From positions 5,580,001 through 5,644,000 of the forward strand of contig NZ_CP113116.1 of the NCBI RefSeq assembly GCF_026625985.1: DNA of 64,000 nucleotides, in the 5' to 3' direction. The notes beneath the pieces were generated by a model, which was given only the letters and a program-made list of their open reading frames with translations, ran no database searches and was not told the origin of the DNA. This document shows positions 1 to 8,897 of the stretch, one piece after another. Source of the DNA: Mycobacterium sp. Aquia_213 (GTDB taxonomy: Bacteria > Actinomycetota > Actinomycetes > Mycobacteriales > Mycobacteriaceae). Each line of letters opens with the position of its first letter. The stretch's first letter is position 1. The position numbers and the translations under genes are program-made.

Positions 1-197
1 CGCTTCTCCTCGTTCAGCTTCTTCAGGGTGCCGGCCTCGACCAGCTGCGCGGCCAGCCGGTTGAACTCCTCGTCGGAGCCGTCAGCGAACACAACCCGGT
101 CGGGCTGGGTCAGCTCGGCGACCTCCTCTACCCACGCCAGCAGCCCCCGATGATTCGTGGGTGCGGTGTCCAGACCGGGAATGGTCGCTGAGGTCAT
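1..197 (-). CDS. pckA: Phosphoenolpyruvate carboxykinase (GTP), N-terminal fragment
   Basis: First 65 codons of GTP-dependent PEP carboxykinase, the cytosolic gluconeogenic enzyme converting oxaloacetate to PEP. The gene runs off the left edge. The translation starts MTSATIPGLDTAPTNH and continues with AWVEEVAELTQPDRVVFADG, the typical N-terminus of the actinobacterial enzyme. The ATG (197-195) is preceded four bases away by a strong GGAGAG ribosome site (202-207). Its position beside the Rv0210/Rv0209-like pair matches M. tuberculosis order. The catalytic part is outside the window, so integrity cannot be judged. Confidence 0.9.
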   Translation of the reverse strand, partial: MTSATIPGLDTAPTNHRGLLAWVEEVAELTQPDRVVFADGSDEEFNRLAAQLVEAGTLKKLNEEK

Positions 198-372
198 CGA
201 ACTCTCCTGAATTCATATCCGTACGTGTGGGCATATCGTGATTGCGTATGCAGTCGCCCACACAAATATTGACATGGCGGCGTTAGCTACAGGTTATCGT
301 GATCGCCTTGCTGGGGAAGGCCCGGGCGGGTATAAGCCTTCTCACAACAACGATTCAGAAGCGGTTAAACGG

Positions 373-1917
373 TCAGGAATTGTCCTCATCCGCGCTCCCC
401 GAGCCCGATTTTGTGTTTTCTGCCCCTCCAGGGTTCTCGGCGGGGCCGTCGGGATCGGGTATACCCGGTTCTCCGAGTTCCGCGCGTACCGCGTCCAGCG
501 CGGCCTGAACCGTGGGCATTTCCCGGTCCCGTGCGGCGGTGGCCCGCGCCGCGGCGATGGCGTGTTCGCGCAGTTCGGTGTCGATGGCATTGACCTGCTC
601 TGCCACCTGCGTGTTCTCGACCTCGTCGTGAGCCAGCAGCTCGGAGTTGAGCAGCGACTCGGCGGCCAGCACGCGGGTGGCGACCAGCTCCTCGGTCACC
701 GATCGCAGCGACGACGTCAGATCACCCGTCCAGCGGTCCAGCAACGAGCGGTCCCGCAGCAGGGCGCGCAGCTTGACCACCAGGACGGTGACCGCCAGAC
801 CGACCGCCACACACACCGCGGCGCCGGCGATCTCCAGTGCCGGATTCAGCCGGTGGGCCACGCCGGCCACCAGCCGGGACAGCGCCACCGCGACGCCCAC
901 CCCGAACCCGACGCCCAGCAGCAGCATCAGCCAGGTCTCCTGGCGCCGAGATTTCAGCGGCGGGGGCGCGACGTCGACGGTGGGCAGCCGCTCGACGGGC
1001 GGTAGCTCCATCGGCAGATCCAGCTCGCGCGCGACGTCGTCGAGCTGGGTGGTGGTGCCCTCGTTCACCTCGCTGACCACCGCGGCGGCCCGGTCGCGCG
1101 CGTGCGCCTCGAATCCGGCCATGTCGCGCCGGGGCAAGTGCGCGGCGTCGGATTGCAGCTCGCTGCGCACCGACGAGCATCGGTTGAGCGCGAGGTGCGA
1201 CAGCTGGACCCGGGCCTGCTGGGTCTGGCCGCGCATCCGGATGGTGCGCTCTGATTTGGCTTGCCGGCGCTCTCGCAGGGCGGTGCTGCGCTCCTCGCGC
1301 AGCGCGTCGACCCGGGCCCGCCGGCCGGCTCCGTCCGCGTCGCGGTCGAACCGCTGCGCGACCGTCTGGAGCCGAGATTCCCAGGTCCGCAATCGATTTC
1401 GCCGCGCGACATCCGTAGCGGCGAGTTGCGCCGAGACCGTCTCGACCAGTTCGTCCAGCTGTGGCTCACCCAGCTCGGGTGCGGCGGCCGCACCTATCCA
1501 TGGCACCTGGGAGTAGCGCGACGCATGTGCGGCGAGCACGTCGCGGTTGGTGCTCAGTACGTCGCGCCACGCGCGGTACACGTCGATCTTCGACACCACG
1601 GCGACCACCACGTCGGTGTGCTCGCAGGCGGCATCGAGCAGGGCGCAGTCCGATGCGGTCAGTTCGGCGGCCGCGGAGACGACGAACACCACCGCCGTCG
1701 GAGCCTCGCCGGGTTGCAAATCCGTCGACTCGACGAACTTGTGCTCGGGCAGCCGTTCGCCCAGCGCGGCGGCCACCCCGGTCACGCCGGCCATCCACGG
1801 CCCGGTCACCAAGACCGCGTCGCTGCGACTGATGGCGGGCGACTCCAGCCGCGGCCCGATCGCCGCCACCAGTTCGTCGACCTGGGCCGCCGGATCGCCG
1901 GACGTCTTGGGGCTCAT
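373..1917 (-). CDS. Dynamin-like/P-loop membrane protein (Rv0210 type)
   Basis: 514-residue protein of unknown function, second of a coupled pair with the gene ending at 1914. I see a degenerate P-loop (GPWMAGVTG near residues 39-47), a G4-like SKID near 109, a long charged helical region (about 150-300) and two adjacent hydrophobic segments (about 325-347 and 352-376), followed by more helix and an acidic Ser/Gly tail. A GTPase-like head, coiled coil and membrane hairpin resemble bacterial dynamin-like proteins such as mycobacterial IniA/IniC; this is inference. The ATG at 1917 overlaps the upstream stop as ATGA, which decides it over the ATG at 1941. The degenerate P-loop suggests it may not hydrolyse nucleotide. 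Confidence 0.75.
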   Translation of the reverse strand: MSPKTSGDPAAQVDELVAAIGPRLESPAISRSDAVLVTGPWMAGVTGVAAALGERLPEHKFVESTDLQPGEAPTAVVFVVSAAAELTASDCALLDAACEHTDVVVAVVSKIDVYRAWRDVLSTNRDVLAAHASRYSQVPWIGAAAAPELGEPQLDELVETVSAQLAATDVARRNRLRTWESRLQTVAQRFDRDADGAGRRARVDALREERSTALRERRQAKSERTIRMRGQTQQARVQLSHLALNRCSSVRSELQSDAAHLPRRDMAGFEAHARDRAAAVVSEVNEGTTTQLDDVARELDLPMELPPVERLPTVDVAPPPLKSRRQETWLMLLLGVGFGVGVAVALSRLVAGVAHRLNPALEIAGAAVCVAVGLAVTVLVVKLRALLRDRSLLDRWTGDLTSSLRSVTEELVATRVLAAESLLNSELLAHDEVENTQVAEQVNAIDTELREHAIAAARATAARDREMPTVQAALDAVRAELGEPGIPDPDGPAENPGGAENTKSGSGSADEDNS

Positions 1918-2957
1918 GCCGACCCCCGGGTCCGTGACCACAGCCGCAGCGATCCTCGGACGATGTCCGCGGCGCAGGCCCGGTGCAGGTCACTTGCCGA
2001 TCCGCGGCTGTGCCGCTGCCACCGCGCCGCCCGGGGCAGGTGTCCGGCCGGGTCGTCGCAGCCGCCCACCTGCAGCCCCGCCGCCTCGGCCACGTCGACG
2101 GCGGCGGCCATCCGCGCGAGCACGGTGTCGTCGCGGGACAGGAATCCGCCGACCTGCTCGCCGATCGTCGCCCGGCCGACGGCCAGGGCCTCCAGTTCCG
2201 CAGTCGCCTCGAGCACCCGCCGGTAGCGCACCTGCGCACCGAGGGCCGACAACCGGGCGACCACGTCGTCGATGCCACTGACCCGGCGCAGCAGGGCCTG
2301 GAACTGCGGCAGCGTGCCGCCCCGGCGGACCACGGCAATGCCCAGCGCCGTGCCGAACAGGTCCAGGGTGTCCAGCAGCCGCAGCCGCGCATGCGTCGGC
2401 ACGGGGTTATCGGCCGCGACGAAGTCCTCGAAGGAGCCGTCCAGGCAAGCGGGGTGGGCGGCCAGCGTCCGCACCGCCGCCCACGACGTGCCGTCCAATC
2501 CCTCGAACGCGGCGACGGCCAGCAACGCGATCAGTGGTTCGGTCGCATCGCCGGCGAGCTCCGCGAGATGTACGCATCGGGTGCGGGCGGCCCCCAGCGG
2601 CCCGTCCCCGGTGCGACCCGACAGGGAGCCGACCAGGTCCGCCTTGTTCAGCACCGTCAGCACCGGGCAACCGGCGGTCGCGATCGCGTCGGCGTCCTCG
2701 GGTTTGACCACTTCAGCGATCGCCTGGACGACCACGTCGGCCTCGCCCTCGGCTGGCATCACCGTGATTCCCGACGCGGGCCCGGCGTGCGCCAGGGCGC
2801 GTGCCACGGTGCCGCGACCGACCCCGGCTCGTCCACGCACCGCCACGCGCAGCGGTGCGCCGGCCTTCGCGGCGATCGCGGTCACGCGCCCGTCGTCACA
2901 TCCGGCAGCAAATCGCGCCAGCTCCTCGACGAAAACCTGGTTCCCCCGTATCTTCAT
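1914..2957 (-). CDS. P-loop GTPase-like protein (Rv0209 type)
   Basis: 347-residue cytosolic protein without clear membrane segments. A Walker A-like GRAGVGRGT sits at residues 42-50, with Arg where the usual Lys would be, and a G4 motif NKAD at 104-107 after a hydrophobic strand (CPVLTVL), consistent with a GTPase fold. It is translationally coupled (ATGA) to the membrane-anchored partner downstream. The start at 2957 (MKIRGNQVF) is chosen because conservation begins there; an in-frame ATG at 3107 would add a low-complexity 50-residue leader reaching toward trmB. Function is not established. A two-component dynamin-like module is the best structural guess. Confidence 0.75.
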   Translation of the reverse strand: MKIRGNQVFVEELARFAAGCDDGRVTAIAAKAGAPLRVAVRGRAGVGRGTVARALAHAGPASGITVMPAEGEADVVVQAIAEVVKPEDADAIATAGCPVLTVLNKADLVGSLSGRTGDGPLGAARTRCVHLAELAGDATEPLIALLAVAAFEGLDGTSWAAVRTLAAHPACLDGSFEDFVAADNPVPTHARLRLLDTLDLFGTALGIAVVRRGGTLPQFQALLRRVSGIDDVVARLSALGAQVRYRRVLEATAELEALAVGRATIGEQVGGFLSRDDTVLARMAAAVDVAEAAGLQVGGCDDPAGHLPRAARWQRHSRGSASDLHRACAADIVRGSLRLWSRTRGSA

Positions 2958-3179
2958 TTCTCGCCTGCTCGATCCGATCGGCCGGACACCCGACGCCGGC
3001 GTTGCTCCCGTCGCATGCGGGGTCGTCGCCGCTGCCGGGCGTGTTTGCCCGGGAGACGATCGAGCCCCACCGCATAGTGGCACTTGCGTCTTCGAGTTGC
3101 GAGCCACCGTTTATCTGTTACCAGTTGAAGGCAACTGTTGGGTATCAATCTGGACCAGGGGCGGCTACAACGGGGATTA

Positions 3180-3998
3180 ATGGGCCACCATGGACAAATG
3201 CACGCGCAACCCGGGGTCGGGACGTGTCCCGATGCACCGGTGGAGGTGGGAGCCGGCCTGGATACCGAAGAAGGCATGACGCCAGCGTCGGAGTCGCAGC
3301 GTTCGAGCACCCCCGAGCGGGGCTATCTGCCGGCCACCAGCTTCCGTTCGAGGCGTTCCACCCTGTCCGGCGGCCAGCGCGAGGCCTGGGATCGGCTGTG
3401 GCCGACGGTGGGCCTCTCCGAGATACCGAGCCGCTTCGAGCCGCTGGACACCCGGTCCTGGTTTGGCCGCCAGGCGCCGCTGGTGCTCGAGATCGGCTGT
3501 GGCAGCGGCACTTCGACGCTGGCGATGGCGCGCGATGAACCCGATATCGATGTGATCGCGGTGGAGGTCTACAAGCGGGGCCTGGCCCAGCTGCTGTGTG
3601 CGATCGACCGCGAGCAGGTCACCAACATCCGGTTGATCCGCGGCAACGGGATCGACGTGCTGCAGCATCTGATCGCCCCGGGCTCGCTGACCGGGTTTCG
3701 CCTCTACTTCCCCGACCCGTGGCCGAAGGCGCGCCACCACAAGCGTCGCTTCCTGCAACCGGCCACGGTGGCACTGATCGCCGACCGGCTACTGCCCGGC
3801 GGTGTCCTGCACGCCGCAACGGACCACCCCGGCTACGCCGAGCAGATGGCCGAAGTAGGCGATGCCGAACCCCAGCTCAGTCGCGTCGATCCCGGTAGCC
3901 GACTGCCGATCTCGACCGTGCGACCCACGACCAAATACGAGATGAAAGCCCAAGAAGTGGGCAGCTACGTATCCGAGTTCATCTGGAAAAGACGATGA
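3180..3998 (+). CDS. trmB: tRNA (guanine-N7-)-methyltransferase TrmB
   Basis: SAM-dependent enzyme that makes m7G46 in tRNA variable loops. 272 residues: a poorly conserved 60-residue N-terminus, the SAM-binding motif EIGCGSG at 104-110, and the family signature FPDPWPKARHHKRRFLQ in the second half, followed by the conserved ATDHPGYAEQM stretch. The ATG at 3180 follows GGGGA at good spacing and gives the N-terminus MGHHGQMHAQPGVG, which matches what I recall for the M. tuberculosis protein. An ATG at 3138 lies further upstream. The stop overlaps the next gene's start as ATGA, so the two are probably cotranslated. Confidence 0.93.
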   Translation: MGHHGQMHAQPGVGTCPDAPVEVGAGLDTEEGMTPASESQRSSTPERGYLPATSFRSRRSTLSGGQREAWDRLWPTVGLSEIPSRFEPLDTRSWFGRQAPLVLEIGCGSGTSTLAMARDEPDIDVIAVEVYKRGLAQLLCAIDREQVTNIRLIRGNGIDVLQHLIAPGSLTGFRLYFPDPWPKARHHKRRFLQPATVALIADRLLPGGVLHAATDHPGYAEQMAEVGDAEPQLSRVDPGSRLPISTVRPTTKYEMKAQEVGSYVSEFIWKRR

Positions 3999-4717
3999 GT
4001 ATGAGCCTCGCAGAAGAAACGACCGCGGAAACCGCCGCTGCGCCGGCGGCGCCGTCCGCAGACCTGGGCACCCTCGATGCGCCGCCGCGGCGCGTGCTGC
4101 TGGTGTGGGACGCGCCCAACCTCGACATGGGGCTCGGCTCGATCCTGGGCCGGCGCCCGACCGCGCTGGAACGCCCCCGGTTCGACGCCCTCGGTCGTTG
4201 GCTGCTGGCGCGTACGGCCGAGGTCAGCGCCGGGCGGCCCGGCGTCGTCGTCGAACCCGAGGCCACCGTGTTCACCAACATCGCCCCGGGCAGCGCCGAC
4301 GTCGTTCGACCGTGGGTGGATGCTTTGCGTAACGTGGGGTTTGCGGTCTTCGCCAAGCCGAAAATAGATGAAGACAGCGATGTCGACCAGGACATGCTCC
4401 AGCACATCGAACTGCGGCGCCAAGAAGGGCTCGCGGCGCTGGTTGTGGCGTCCGCCGACGGTCAGGCGTTCCGTCAGCCGCTGGAAGAAATCGCACGCAC
4501 CGGGGTCAGTGGCACGACCCCTGTCCAAGTGATCGGATTTCGCGAACATGCGAGTTGGGCACTAGCGTCGGATACCTTGGACTTCGTTGATCTGGAGGAC
4601 ATCGAAGGTGTTTTCCGGGAACCGCTGCCGCGGATCGGCCTAGATTCGCTGCCCGACCAGGGCGCATGGCTGCAGCCGTTCCGGCCGCTGTCCGCGCTAT
4701 TGACCACGCGTGTGTGA
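3995..4717 (+). CDS. NYN-domain (PIN-like) putative ribonuclease, Rv0207c type
   Basis: 240-residue soluble protein with an NYN/LabA-like fold. After a low-complexity Ala-rich N-terminus come VLLVWDAPNLDMG (first acidic residue and Asn), an acidic IDEDSDVDQDM segment and LVVASADGQAF, the positions where NYN/PIN nucleases hold metal-binding Asp residues. An RNase role is inferred from the family. It overlaps trmB by four bases and lies directly upstream of mmpL3, an arrangement conserved in mycobacteria, so it may share transcripts with either. The substrate is unknown. Confidence 0.85.
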   Translation: MSMSLAEETTAETAAAPAAPSADLGTLDAPPRRVLLVWDAPNLDMGLGSILGRRPTALERPRFDALGRWLLARTAEVSAGRPGVVVEPEATVFTNIAPGSADVVRPWVDALRNVGFAVFAKPKIDEDSDVDQDMLQHIELRRQEGLAALVVASADGQAFRQPLEEIARTGVSGTTPVQVIGFREHASWALASDTLDFVDLEDIEGVFREPLPRIGLDSLPDQGAWLQPFRPLSALLTTRV

Positions 4718-4769
4718 CACTGGAAAACCAATGCGCGGGTCGCTGTTAGTGATCCAGTAAGGAGCTTAC

Positions 4770-7616
4770 GTGTTCGCCTGGTGGGGTCGAACCGTGTACC
4801 GCTACCGGTACATCGTGATCGGGGTCATGGTGGCTCTTTGCGCCGGCGGCGGCATCTTCGGGATGAGCCTGGGCAAACATGTCACACAGAGCGGTTTCTA
4901 CGACGACGGCAGCCAGTCCGTCAAAGCCTCGATCATCGGCGACAAGACCTACGGCCGCGACCGCACCAGCCAGATCGTGGCGACCTTCACCGCTCCGGAC
5001 GGCAAGACCGTCGACGATCCGGCATGGCGACAGCAAACCGTCGACGACCTGAACAAGTTCGTCAAGGACCATCCCAGCCAGGTACTCGGCTGGGCCGGCT
5101 ATCTGGCGTTGGCGCCGGGCGCCGAGCCCCCCAACGCTCAAATCAAGGGCATGGCGACCGAGGACAAAAAGCACACCTTCGTCACCGTTCCGCTGAAGGG
5201 CGACGACGACGACACCATCCTCAACAACTACAAGGACATCGCCCCCGACCTGCAGAAGCTCAATGGCGGCAAGATCGAACTCGCCGGCCTGGAGCCGATC
5301 GCCAACGCACTGACCGGCACCATCGCCACCGACCAGAAACTCCTGGAGTATTTCGGGCTACCCGTCGTCGCCGTGGTGCTGTTCTTTGTGTTCGGCGGGG
5401 TGATCGCCGCCGGCCTGCCGGTCATGGTGGGCGGGCTCAGCATTGCCGGGGCTACTGGCATCCTGCGGCTGGTCGCCATGTTCGGCCCGGTGCACTTTTT
5501 CGCCCAACCGGTGATCTCGCTGATCGGCTTCGGTATCGCGATCGACTACGGGCTTTTCATCGTGAGCCGGTTCCGTGAAGAAATCGCCGAAGGCTACGAC
5601 ACCGAGGCCGCCGTGCGGCGCACGGTGATGACGGCCGGGCGCACCATCGCGTTCTCCGCGGTGCTGATCATCGCCTCCAGCGCCGCGCTGCTCGTGCTGC
5701 CGCAGGGCTTCGTGCATTCGTTGACCTACGCGATCTTCGCCGCGGTGGGGCTCGCGGCAATACTGTCCGTCACGCTGCTGCCGGCCTGCCTTGCGGTGCT
5801 GGGCAACAACGTCGACGCGCTGGGCGTGCGGACCCTGTTCCGGGTGTCCTTCCTCCGCAACTGGGAGGTATCGCGGACGGCCATCAATTGGTTCGCCGAG
5901 CGGTTGCAGAAGACCAAGACCCGCGAAGAGGTCGAGGCCGGCTTCTGGGGCAAGCTCGTCAACCGGGTGATGAAACGGCCGCTGCTCTTTGCCATTCCGA
6001 TCGCCGTCGGCATGATTCTGCTGTGGATTCCGCTGGGCAACCTGTCCCTTGGCGGTATGAGCGAGAAGTACCTGCCGCCGGACAACGCCGTACGCCTGGC
6101 CCAGGAGCACTTCGACAAACAGTTCCCCGGGTACCGGACCGAGCAGCTGACCGTGGTGATCGAGAGCAACAACCACAGCAAGGTCACCGACCAGCAGGTT
6201 GCCGACATCCGCAACAGGATCTCGGGAATCAGCGGGTTTACCGACAAGACGTGGGAAGAGCGGCCGTGCCCGGACATCGCCGGCAATCCCTGCGCCCCCG
6301 GCCCGAACGGGACCACACGGCCCAGGGACGACTCGGTGCGGGTGATCCAGAACGGCCTGGTCAACAAGCACGACGCCGCCAAGAAGATCCATGAGCTGCG
6401 CGCGATAAGCCCACCGAAGGGCATCACGCTGCTGGTCGGCGGTACGCCGGCCCTCGAGCAAGACAGCATCCAAGCCCTGATCGACCGGGCCCCGCTGATG
6501 GTGGTGGTGCTGCTCAGCGCCACCCTGGTGCTGATGTTCTTGGCCTTCGGATCGGTGGTGTTGCCGATCAAGGCCGTGTTGATGAGCGCGCTGACGCTGG
6601 GGTCGACGATGGGCATCCTGACCTGGATCTTCGTCGACGGACACTTCTCGAAGTGGCTGAATTTCACGCCGACGCCGCTGATGGTGGTGCTGATCGCGCT
6701 GGTCGTCTGTGTGGGCTTCGGCCTGGCCACCGACTACGAGGTGTTCCTGGTGTCCCGGATGGTCGAGGCCCGCGAGCGCGGCATGTCGACCGCCGAGGCC
6801 ATCCGTATCGGTACCGCGACCACCGGACGTTTGATCACCGCCGCCGCGCTGATCCTGGCCGTGGTCGCCGGCTCGTTCGTGTTCTCCGATCTGGTGATGA
6901 TGAAAACCCTCGCCTTCGGGCTGATGGCGGCGCTGCTGCTGGACGCGACCGTGGTCCGGATGTTCCTGGTGCCGTCGGTGATGAAGCTGCTGGGCGACGA
7001 CTGCTGGTGGGCGCCGCGCTGGGCCCGTCGCCTGCAAAACAGCATCGGCCTGGGCGAGATCGACCTGCCCGACGAGCGCAAGCGCAGTGCCGTCAACGGC
7101 CGGGCGATCCGGCCGCCGGTCGCGGCCAGCCTGGTCGCCGCGAAACCGCGGGCACCGCACGACCCCACGCACCCCGGCGCTCCCCCGGAGCCATCCCGGC
7201 CGCAGCCGTCCGGCCAGCCCGAGCTACGGCCCGGCGCTGAGCCGCCACCGGGTCCAACCGCGGCCCGCGCCCCGTCCCGACCCAGCCAGCCGACGGAAGC
7301 CAAGACGACACGCTTCTCGGCTCAAGGTAACTCCGACGCGCGACCCCCGGCCCCGGCCGCGCCACCCGCACCGCCGCCCTCGGCCGGTCAGACCCGCGCC
7401 ATGCCGGTTCCGGGGAACCACGAGAACACGGCCGACCCGGCCGAACCGACCACCGCGCTTCCCACGATGCGGCCGGAGGACAACGACTCCGATGCCGCCA
7501 CCGAGAAGATGAACGCCCGCGGCCCCGGCGATAACGGCGACAATTCGCGTCCGCGACGCCGCGCGGGCGGCGGTCTGTCCGCGCAGGATTTGCTGCGCCG
7601 CGAGGGACGGCTCTAG
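4770..7616 (+). CDS. mmpL3: MmpL3 trehalose monomycolate flippase/exporter
   Basis: Essential RND-family inner-membrane transporter that moves trehalose monomycolate across the membrane for outer-membrane assembly; also reported to take part in heme uptake. 948 residues with the RND layout: TM1 at about 13-34, periplasmic domain 1, TM2-6, a cytoplasmic loop, TM7, periplasmic domain 2, TM8-12, then a Pro-rich cytosolic tail of about 200 residues. The proton-relay Asp-Tyr pairs are D259-Y260 (GIAIDYGLF) and D655-Y656 (GLATDYEVF). The GTG start has AAGGAG at 4759-4764. Periplasmic domain 2 carries a Cys-containing insert (C500, C508) that I do not recall in the M. tuberculosis protein. Confidence 0.97.
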   Translation: MFAWWGRTVYRYRYIVIGVMVALCAGGGIFGMSLGKHVTQSGFYDDGSQSVKASIIGDKTYGRDRTSQIVATFTAPDGKTVDDPAWRQQTVDDLNKFVKDHPSQVLGWAGYLALAPGAEPPNAQIKGMATEDKKHTFVTVPLKGDDDDTILNNYKDIAPDLQKLNGGKIELAGLEPIANALTGTIATDQKLLEYFGLPVVAVVLFFVFGGVIAAGLPVMVGGLSIAGATGILRLVAMFGPVHFFAQPVISLIGFGIAIDYGLFIVSRFREEIAEGYDTEAAVRRTVMTAGRTIAFSAVLIIASSAALLVLPQGFVHSLTYAIFAAVGLAAILSVTLLPACLAVLGNNVDALGVRTLFRVSFLRNWEVSRTAINWFAERLQKTKTREEVEAGFWGKLVNRVMKRPLLFAIPIAVGMILLWIPLGNLSLGGMSEKYLPPDNAVRLAQEHFDKQFPGYRTEQLTVVIESNNHSKVTDQQVADIRNRISGISGFTDKTWEERPCPDIAGNPCAPGPNGTTRPRDDSVRVIQNGLVNKHDAAKKIHELRAISPPKGITLLVGGTPALEQDSIQALIDRAPLMVVVLLSATLVLMFLAFGSVVLPIKAVLMSALTLGSTMGILTWIFVDGHFSKWLNFTPTPLMVVLIALVVCVGFGLATDYEVFLVSRMVEARERGMSTAEAIRIGTATTGRLITAAALILAVVAGSFVFSDLVMMKTLAFGLMAALLLDATVVRMFLVPSVMKLLGDDCWWAPRWARRLQNSIGLGEIDLPDERKRSAVNGRAIRPPVAASLVAAKPRAPHDPTHPGAPPEPSRPQPSGQPELRPGAEPPPGPTAARAPSRPSQPTEAKTTRFSAQGNSDARPPAPAAPPAPPPSAGQTRAMPVPGNHENTADPAEPTTALPTMRPEDNDSDAATEKMNARGPGDNGDNSRPRRRAGGGLSAQDLLRREGRL

Positions 7617-7629
7617 ACCCGCCGGAGTC

Positions 7630-8775
7630 CTAGCCGGGCCGTTTTTGCGGATGGTCCGGTGTGGCGTGCATAACCGCCGTGCCTTCGGAGCTTTCGGACA
7701 GCTTTTCGGCTTCGGCCTCCGGATCAGGGGCGAGTAGCACCTGGATCGCGTTGTTGAGGAACGCCACCGTCGGGACCGCCAGCAGGGCGCCGACGATCCC
7801 GGCGAGCACACCGCCGGTGGAAATCGCCAGCACCACCCCGAGCGGGTGAATCGACACCGCGCGCCCCATCACCAGCGGTTGCAGCAGATGCGACTCGATC
7901 TGGTTGATCACGACCAGCAAGCCGAGCGTGAGCAGCGCGTACACGATCCCCTTGGTCAGCAATGCGACCACGACCGCGACCAATCCCGAGATCAGGGCAC
8001 CGATCAGCGGGATGAAAGCACCGAGAAACACCAGCGACGCCAACGGGAGCGCCAGCGGGACACCCATGATGGCCAGCCCGGCACCCACCCCGGCCGCGTC
8101 GGTAAAGGCCACCAGGAAGGTGGCCCGGACGTAGGCGATCAGGGACCCGTATCCGGCGCGGCCCGCTTCCATCACCCGATCGCGCACGCCGACCGGGACG
8201 ATCTTGGCCACGTATCCGAAGATGTTGCGGCCGCCGTAGAGAAAGAAAATCAGGGTGAACAGCACCAGCACCGCGGCCGTGAGCAGTTCGGTGAGGGTGG
8301 CCGCGGTGGACAGCGCGCCGCTGGTCAACTTCGACTGATTGTTGTGCAGCGCCTGGATCGCGGCATTGCCCGCGTTGGTGATCTGTTCGCTGCGCAGATG
8401 CACCGGCCCTTCGATCAGCCATCGCCGGGTGGTGTCGATGCTGCGAGTGACCTGCTCGGTCAGATCGGGCAAGCCGACGATGAATTGGGTGATGACGAAC
8501 GTGAGAATGCCGCCCAGCAGCGCGAATCCGCCCAGCAACACCAGCGCGACGGCGCCGCCGCGCGGCAAGCCGTGCCGGTCCAGCCAGTCCACCACCGGTA
8601 CCAGCAGCGCGCTGACCATCAATGCCAGCAGCACCGGGACGACGATGATCTCGAGCTTCGCCACCACCCAGAAAAAGGCGAGCGCGGCGGCGAAGATAGC
8701 CAGCAAACGCCACGCCCAGGCGGCGGTGTTGCGGACCAGGGGCGTGACCGAGGCGTCGTCGGAGTTTGCCAGCAT
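7630..8775 (-). CDS. AI-2E family membrane permease (Rv0205 type)
   Basis: 381-residue polytopic membrane protein of the AI-2E transporter (PerM/DUF20) family. A hydrophobic N-terminal pair (about 22-72) and a third segment precede an amphipathic region, followed by the dense C-terminal hydrophobic block with GVPLALPLASLVFLGAFIP and the family-typical NQIESHLLQPLVMGRAV near 290-310. Substrates in mycobacteria are unknown; some relatives are exporters or sodium/proton antiporters. It converges with mmpL3, 13 bases apart. A TAnnnT box ends six bases before the ATG, so the transcript may be leaderless. Confidence 0.88.
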   Translation of the reverse strand: MLANSDDASVTPLVRNTAAWAWRLLAIFAAALAFFWVVAKLEIIVVPVLLALMVSALLVPVVDWLDRHGLPRGGAVALVLLGGFALLGGILTFVITQFIVGLPDLTEQVTRSIDTTRRWLIEGPVHLRSEQITNAGNAAIQALHNNQSKLTSGALSTAATLTELLTAAVLVLFTLIFFLYGGRNIFGYVAKIVPVGVRDRVMEAGRAGYGSLIAYVRATFLVAFTDAAGVGAGLAIMGVPLALPLASLVFLGAFIPLIGALISGLVAVVVALLTKGIVYALLTLGLLVVINQIESHLLQPLVMGRAVSIHPLGVVLAISTGGVLAGIVGALLAVPTVAFLNNAIQVLLAPDPEAEAEKLSESSEGTAVMHATPDHPQKRPG

Positions 8776-8781
8776 CCGGTC

Positions 8782-8787
8782 AGCCTA
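8782..8787 (-). promoter_or_regulatory. Leaderless -10 box for the AI-2E permease gene
   Basis: TAGGCT on the minus strand, followed by six bases and then the ATG at 8775, with no good Shine-Dalgarno sequence. TAnnnT placed 6-8 bases before a start codon is the mycobacterial leaderless pattern. Sequence-based inference only. Confidence 0.45.
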
Positions 8788-8884
8788 TCGGGCGCTCCCG
8801 AGTTGGGTAGTGGCGTCAGCACGATCCGGTTACGACGGCGACACGCTCGGAGTTGCGTCTCGATTGCCGTGCCACCTGCGCGGT

Positions 8885-8890
8885 TACCCT
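8885..8890 (+). promoter_or_regulatory. Leaderless -10 box for the YbhN-like gene
   Basis: TACCCT, then exactly seven bases (AAATCAC), then GTG at 8898. No Shine-Dalgarno sequence precedes that GTG, so this box is the main support for the chosen start. Confidence 0.5.
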
Positions 8891-8897
8891 AAATCAC

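Noticed and set aside
5358..7172. A 604-codon open frame antisense to mmpL3
   Set aside because: His/Gln/Arg-rich composition typical of the reverse strand of high-GC genes; no motif, and mmpL3 is certain.
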